From positions 62,001-126,000 of the forward strand of contig PUFA01000182.1 in assembly GCA_003508835.1 (NCBI GenBank): 64,000 bases of DNA. The letters are read 5' to 3'. The position numbers and the translations under genes are program-made. The stretch's first letter is position 1; each line of letters begins with the position of its first letter. Positions 60,901 to 64,000 of the stretch are shown one piece after another. The notes under the pieces were generated by a model that had not been told where the DNA came from, did not search any database, and was given only the letters and a program-made list of their open reading frames with translations. Source of the DNA: Eonycteris spelaea (taxonomy: Eukaryota > Chordata > Mammalia > Chiroptera > Pteropodidae).

Positions 60901-63845
60901 GAGGAGAGCCAGGCCAATCTTTCCTTCGGGTTTTCTCTCTGCAGCCATCAGTTCTCAACTTGGACCCATCCATCCTCCCCCCAGGTAAGTCGTGATTTGG
61001 GGAACACATTTCCTCGTGTGTCCGCTGTCTTTGGTCTTACTGACTTCGGAGAGCTCTGCTGGGGGCCGCGCTGTTTAGGGTTGGTCCAGCAGAGTGGCCC
61101 AAGATGCAGAAAGCTCTGTTTCACCTGTCCGTTCCTGTCTGCAGGGCTGGAGGGAGGACAGTGTTGTGGCAGTAAGCTTTAAGGACAGAAGGGTGGTCCC
61201 TGCACTCTGGTGCTTCTCCGTTGGGGTGGGACACTCAGAAGCACAGGCACCTGTCTTCCTAGAAAAGGCTGGTTTTCTCACCTGTTTTCTGCAAGTGCAT
61301 GTTCCTGAGAGCTAGTAGAGCCAGAGGGGAGTCTTTCTCATGTTTTTGCCCCCATAGAATGACTTCGGTGAATCTGACGAGTCCTTTGTGAAGGACCATG
61401 GTGTTTTTTTTTTTAACGTAATGAGCCAAAAGTTTCATAAAATACAATAAAAATGACTTGCTAGGGAAATAAAGTAAAAAAGAGACAATTTTTTAAAATG
61501 TCAACAGACATAAAATGATTTTATCAGAGTGTTAGGAAAGTGCCCAAGTGCTCTCTCTCTCTCTCTCCAGGGGCCACACTGCCCCAGAACAAGCACCTCA
61601 TGGCCCAGGCGGGGAGACTGAGGCCTCAAGAGGTGGAGTGACCTGCTGTGGGGACGGGGAGCCCCAGCCCCGTGCCGTTAGATCCCACTTAGCTCATGGT
61701 GTCTTGGCCCATCGTAGGAAGCAGGGTCAGAAGCATCGAGGGGCCTTTTCTCCAGGGACACCCTCCGACTTTCCATCCCTCCTGTGCTACTTTCCCTTTT
61801 GAGACTGACGCTCATTGTCTCTTGGCAGGACTTCAATGACGGAGGAGTACAGGGTCCCAGACGGCATGGTGGGCCTGAGTGAGTGTGGGTCACTGTGGTC
61901 GGGAGCGCCCATTATCTTCCCCTCTGGGGGACAGTGTCTTGGGAGCCCCCGCCAGCCCAGAAGCCTTTGGTCTGAAAGGGCTTCCCATATCCTGCTCCCA
62001 CTCTCTGGGCGGGGAGCTCAGTATAGCTCTCGACATAGCTACTGTTCCCCCTCCGCCACCACCAACAGCAGGGCTGGGGACCCCCTCCACCCAGCCTCCT
62101 CCGTGCTGGTTCCTTCCATCGATTTCTGCTTTTTTCCTTTTGTCTCCACCTAAGTCATCGGCAGAGGAGGCGAACAGATTAACAAAATCCAGCAAGATTC
62201 AGGCTGCAAAGTCCAGATCTCTCCAGGTATGAGTGAGCCAGATTGGTGCCAGGAACGGGGCTGGGCGGGAGCTGGGCTTTGTGCGCTTCAGTTCTCTCCT
62301 AACCTGCGCCCCGCCTGGGTGGATGTGAGATCGGCTGGCGTTTGCCTGTTTTGTCATGGTGTACTGAGTGCCTCCCTGCGCCAGGCTCCGTGCACTGTCT
62401 CCTTCAGTGCAGCTCCTCCAGGTGGGGCTGCAGCTTCTCTTTGCTCCCCACCGCAGTGGGGAGGGCTGAGGGAGAAGGTCTAGACTTGAACACAGGGCCT
62501 CGTTCCAGACCTGCTGCGAACCATTACGTTAAGTTGCCACCTGAACTAAACCCCTAGTGGAAAGCAAGCAGGACTGCGGGGGGCGGGTGAGGAAGAGTAA
62601 CTTCGAGGTCAGGTCTGAGTTTGAAGCGCAGTTCTGCGCGCTCACGAGCAGGTGCCTGCTTTGCTGGGGTTTCCGAGGGCTTGTTCTCGTGGGGTGGTTA
62701 GTTGACTGCAGGCCGCACATGTGATTGTTACTGCTGGCAGGAGTGGCCCACGGTTTGGACTTTCTAGAGTCTGCCTCTCCTTCCACCTCATCTTATTCTC
62801 TAAAAGTTCTGACTCCCTTATTGGACTTCAGCTTTCTTTTTTAAATTAAGTTTATTGGGGTAACATTGGTTAATACAATTATGTAATTTTCAGGTGTACG
62901 TTATAGGACTTAAGCTTTCTGACCTTGGCCTTACATACAACAGCCTCCAGCTGCTTAGGGGAGGTAAAGTGATTTGTCAGGCTGCTGCTAGTGGTGGCAA
63001 AAGTGGCTTTTAATTGTCCTGGCAGCTTGTCATCGCCACTGAAGACCCGTTTAGGGGCCACAGACCCAGGAATGCACTGACCCTATCTCCTCTTCTCTCC
63101 AGACAGTGGTGGCCTCCCTGAGCGCAGTGTGTCCTTGACAGGAGCCCCAGAATCTGTTCAGTGAGTGCCGGGCTGAGCCTGTCATTGTGGTGGGACCACG
63201 TAGAAGCCCGTTCCATCCCTTTGAAAGTTGGGGGTGACTCCTCCACTGTGTCCTGGCACCCCAGCCCCTTGTGTTTCATCAGATGCACGTCTTCGAGTCA
63301 CCTCCTTCCCTTTGATGTGTGGGTGGGGCACATGCCAAGGCAGTACTCTTTTCGCGTGACGGCCCCATGTTCTTCCTCTTCCCAGGAAAGCGAAGATGAT
63401 GCTGGACGACATCGTCTCTCGGGGTCGTGGGGGTCCCCCGGGACAATTCCACGACAATGCCAATGGGGGCCAGAACGGCACGGTGCAGGAGATCATGATC
63501 CCTGCAGGGAAGGCTGGCCTGGTCATTGGCAAGGGTGGAGAGACCATTAAGCAGTTGCAGGTGAGGGGCGGGTGGGGACAGAAGGCTTCTCCCGCCCAGG
63601 AAGTTTCCTTTCTGTGCCTTCCTCGGAACAAGCTCAGCTTTGCCAGTCTTGTGTTCTTTCTCATCACGGACCCCTCACCCCAAGTACACTAGTCCCCAGA
63701 AGGATCTTTGAAAGCCCCACACTGACAGTCAGTATTGGTTTTAAAGGAAAGAGCTGGAGTGAAGATGATACTAATTCAAGATGGTTCCCAGAATACGAAT
63801 GTGGACAAACCCCTTCGCATCATTGGGGATCCTTACAAAGTGCAA
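57968..63845 (+). CDS. KHSRP: KHSRP (KSRP/FUBP2), exons 1-9; 3' part outside window
   Basis: KH-domain RNA-binding protein acting in AU-rich-element mRNA decay, microRNA processing and splicing. Exons seen: 57968-58226, 59821-59917, 60566-60604, 60945-60984, 61829-61878, 62155-62226, 63103-63160, 63386-63560 and 63747-63845. They give 296 codons of a protein of about 711. Order: Gly/Pro-rich N-terminus from MSDYSTGG, the conserved [14 protein letters not shown] helix, [10 protein letters not shown]1 with its GRGG loop (exon 6, [12 protein letters not shown]) and KH2 with its GKGG loop (exon 8, [13 protein letters not shown]). Translation leaves the window after DPYKVQ at an AA|GTGAGC donor. 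Exon 1 has one extra A at 58181-58182 that breaks the frame just before the conserved helix. Without it phases fit throughout, so I treat it as an error. No upstream in-frame ATG competes. Confidence 0.95.
59920..60560. other. KHSRP intron 2, nothing recognised
   Basis: Moderate-GC unique sequence with no repeat, exon or motif that I can name. Confidence 0.4.
62835..62905. mobile_element. L1 3'-end fragment
   Basis: AAGTTTATTGGGGTAACATT and TTTTCAGGTGTAC are the end of a relatively young L1 type common in laurasiatherian genomes. About 70 bp remain, inside KHSRP intron 6. Confidence 0.55.
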
Positions 63846-64000
63846 GTGAGCGCACCCTGCTGGTGGTGGTGGGGTTTGGAGAAGTAAGAGACTGGTGGGT
63901 GGGCCAGAGGTTGGCATGAGAGTGGAGAGGTCGGAGAACGCTGGCCATGCAGTCAGTCCAGGGCGCACCTTCTCTTGCTGAACCGCCTCCCAGCGTTCCT

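Overview
This is placental-mammal genomic DNA: split genes with GT-AG introns, GC-rich first exons in CpG islands, and old MIR, L2, hAT and MaLR repeats. The gene order is TNFSF9(-), TUBB4A(+), DENND1C(+), CRB3(-), SLC25A23(+), SLC25A41(+), KHSRP(+). It matches the block on human chromosome 19p13.3, read in the opposite orientation. I see no Alu, B1 or carnivore tRNA-SINE. One L1 tail near 62.84 kb is of a type I associate with laurasiatherians such as bats, so the order is only a guess.

Layout: 0-1.1 kb holds the first two exons of TNFSF9. From 1.1 to 15.2 kb there is no intact gene. That stretch carries repeats, an orphan CpG island (7.2-8.1 kb) and the decayed exons of a phospholipid phosphatase (PLPP-family) gene. 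TUBB4A lies at 15.7-19.2 kb. A repeat-rich gap follows to 24 kb. DENND1C (23 coding exons) fills 24.0-32.5 kb and meets CRB3 (34.8-33.3 kb) tail to tail. SLC25A23 (37.7-46.5 kb) and SLC25A41 (51.6-56.4 kb) are tandem paralogues with matching exon boundaries. KHSRP starts at 57.97 kb behind a run of inverted CCAAT boxes and leaves the window after nine exons, in its second KH domain.

The genes do not form one pathway. They cover immune co-stimulation (TNFSF9), axonal microtubules (TUBB4A), Rab35 activation (DENND1C), epithelial polarity (CRB3), mitochondrial ATP-Mg/phosphate exchange (the SLC25A pair) and mRNA decay or splicing (KHSRP). The conserved feature is the neighbourhood itself.

Two points deserve attention. 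First, the PLPP-like relic between TNFSF9 and TUBB4A keeps an exon of exactly 58 bp with its splice sites, and all three catalytic motif regions can still be aligned. Second, single-base indels break the frames of TUBB4A exon 4, DENND1C, CRB3, and the first exons of SLC25A41 and KHSRP, while the protein sequence on either side stays conserved and the corrected lengths come out as multiples of three. I read these as consensus errors, mostly lost bases in short homopolymers, and not as gene death. Exon coordinates were worked out by eye from splice sites and remembered family sequences.
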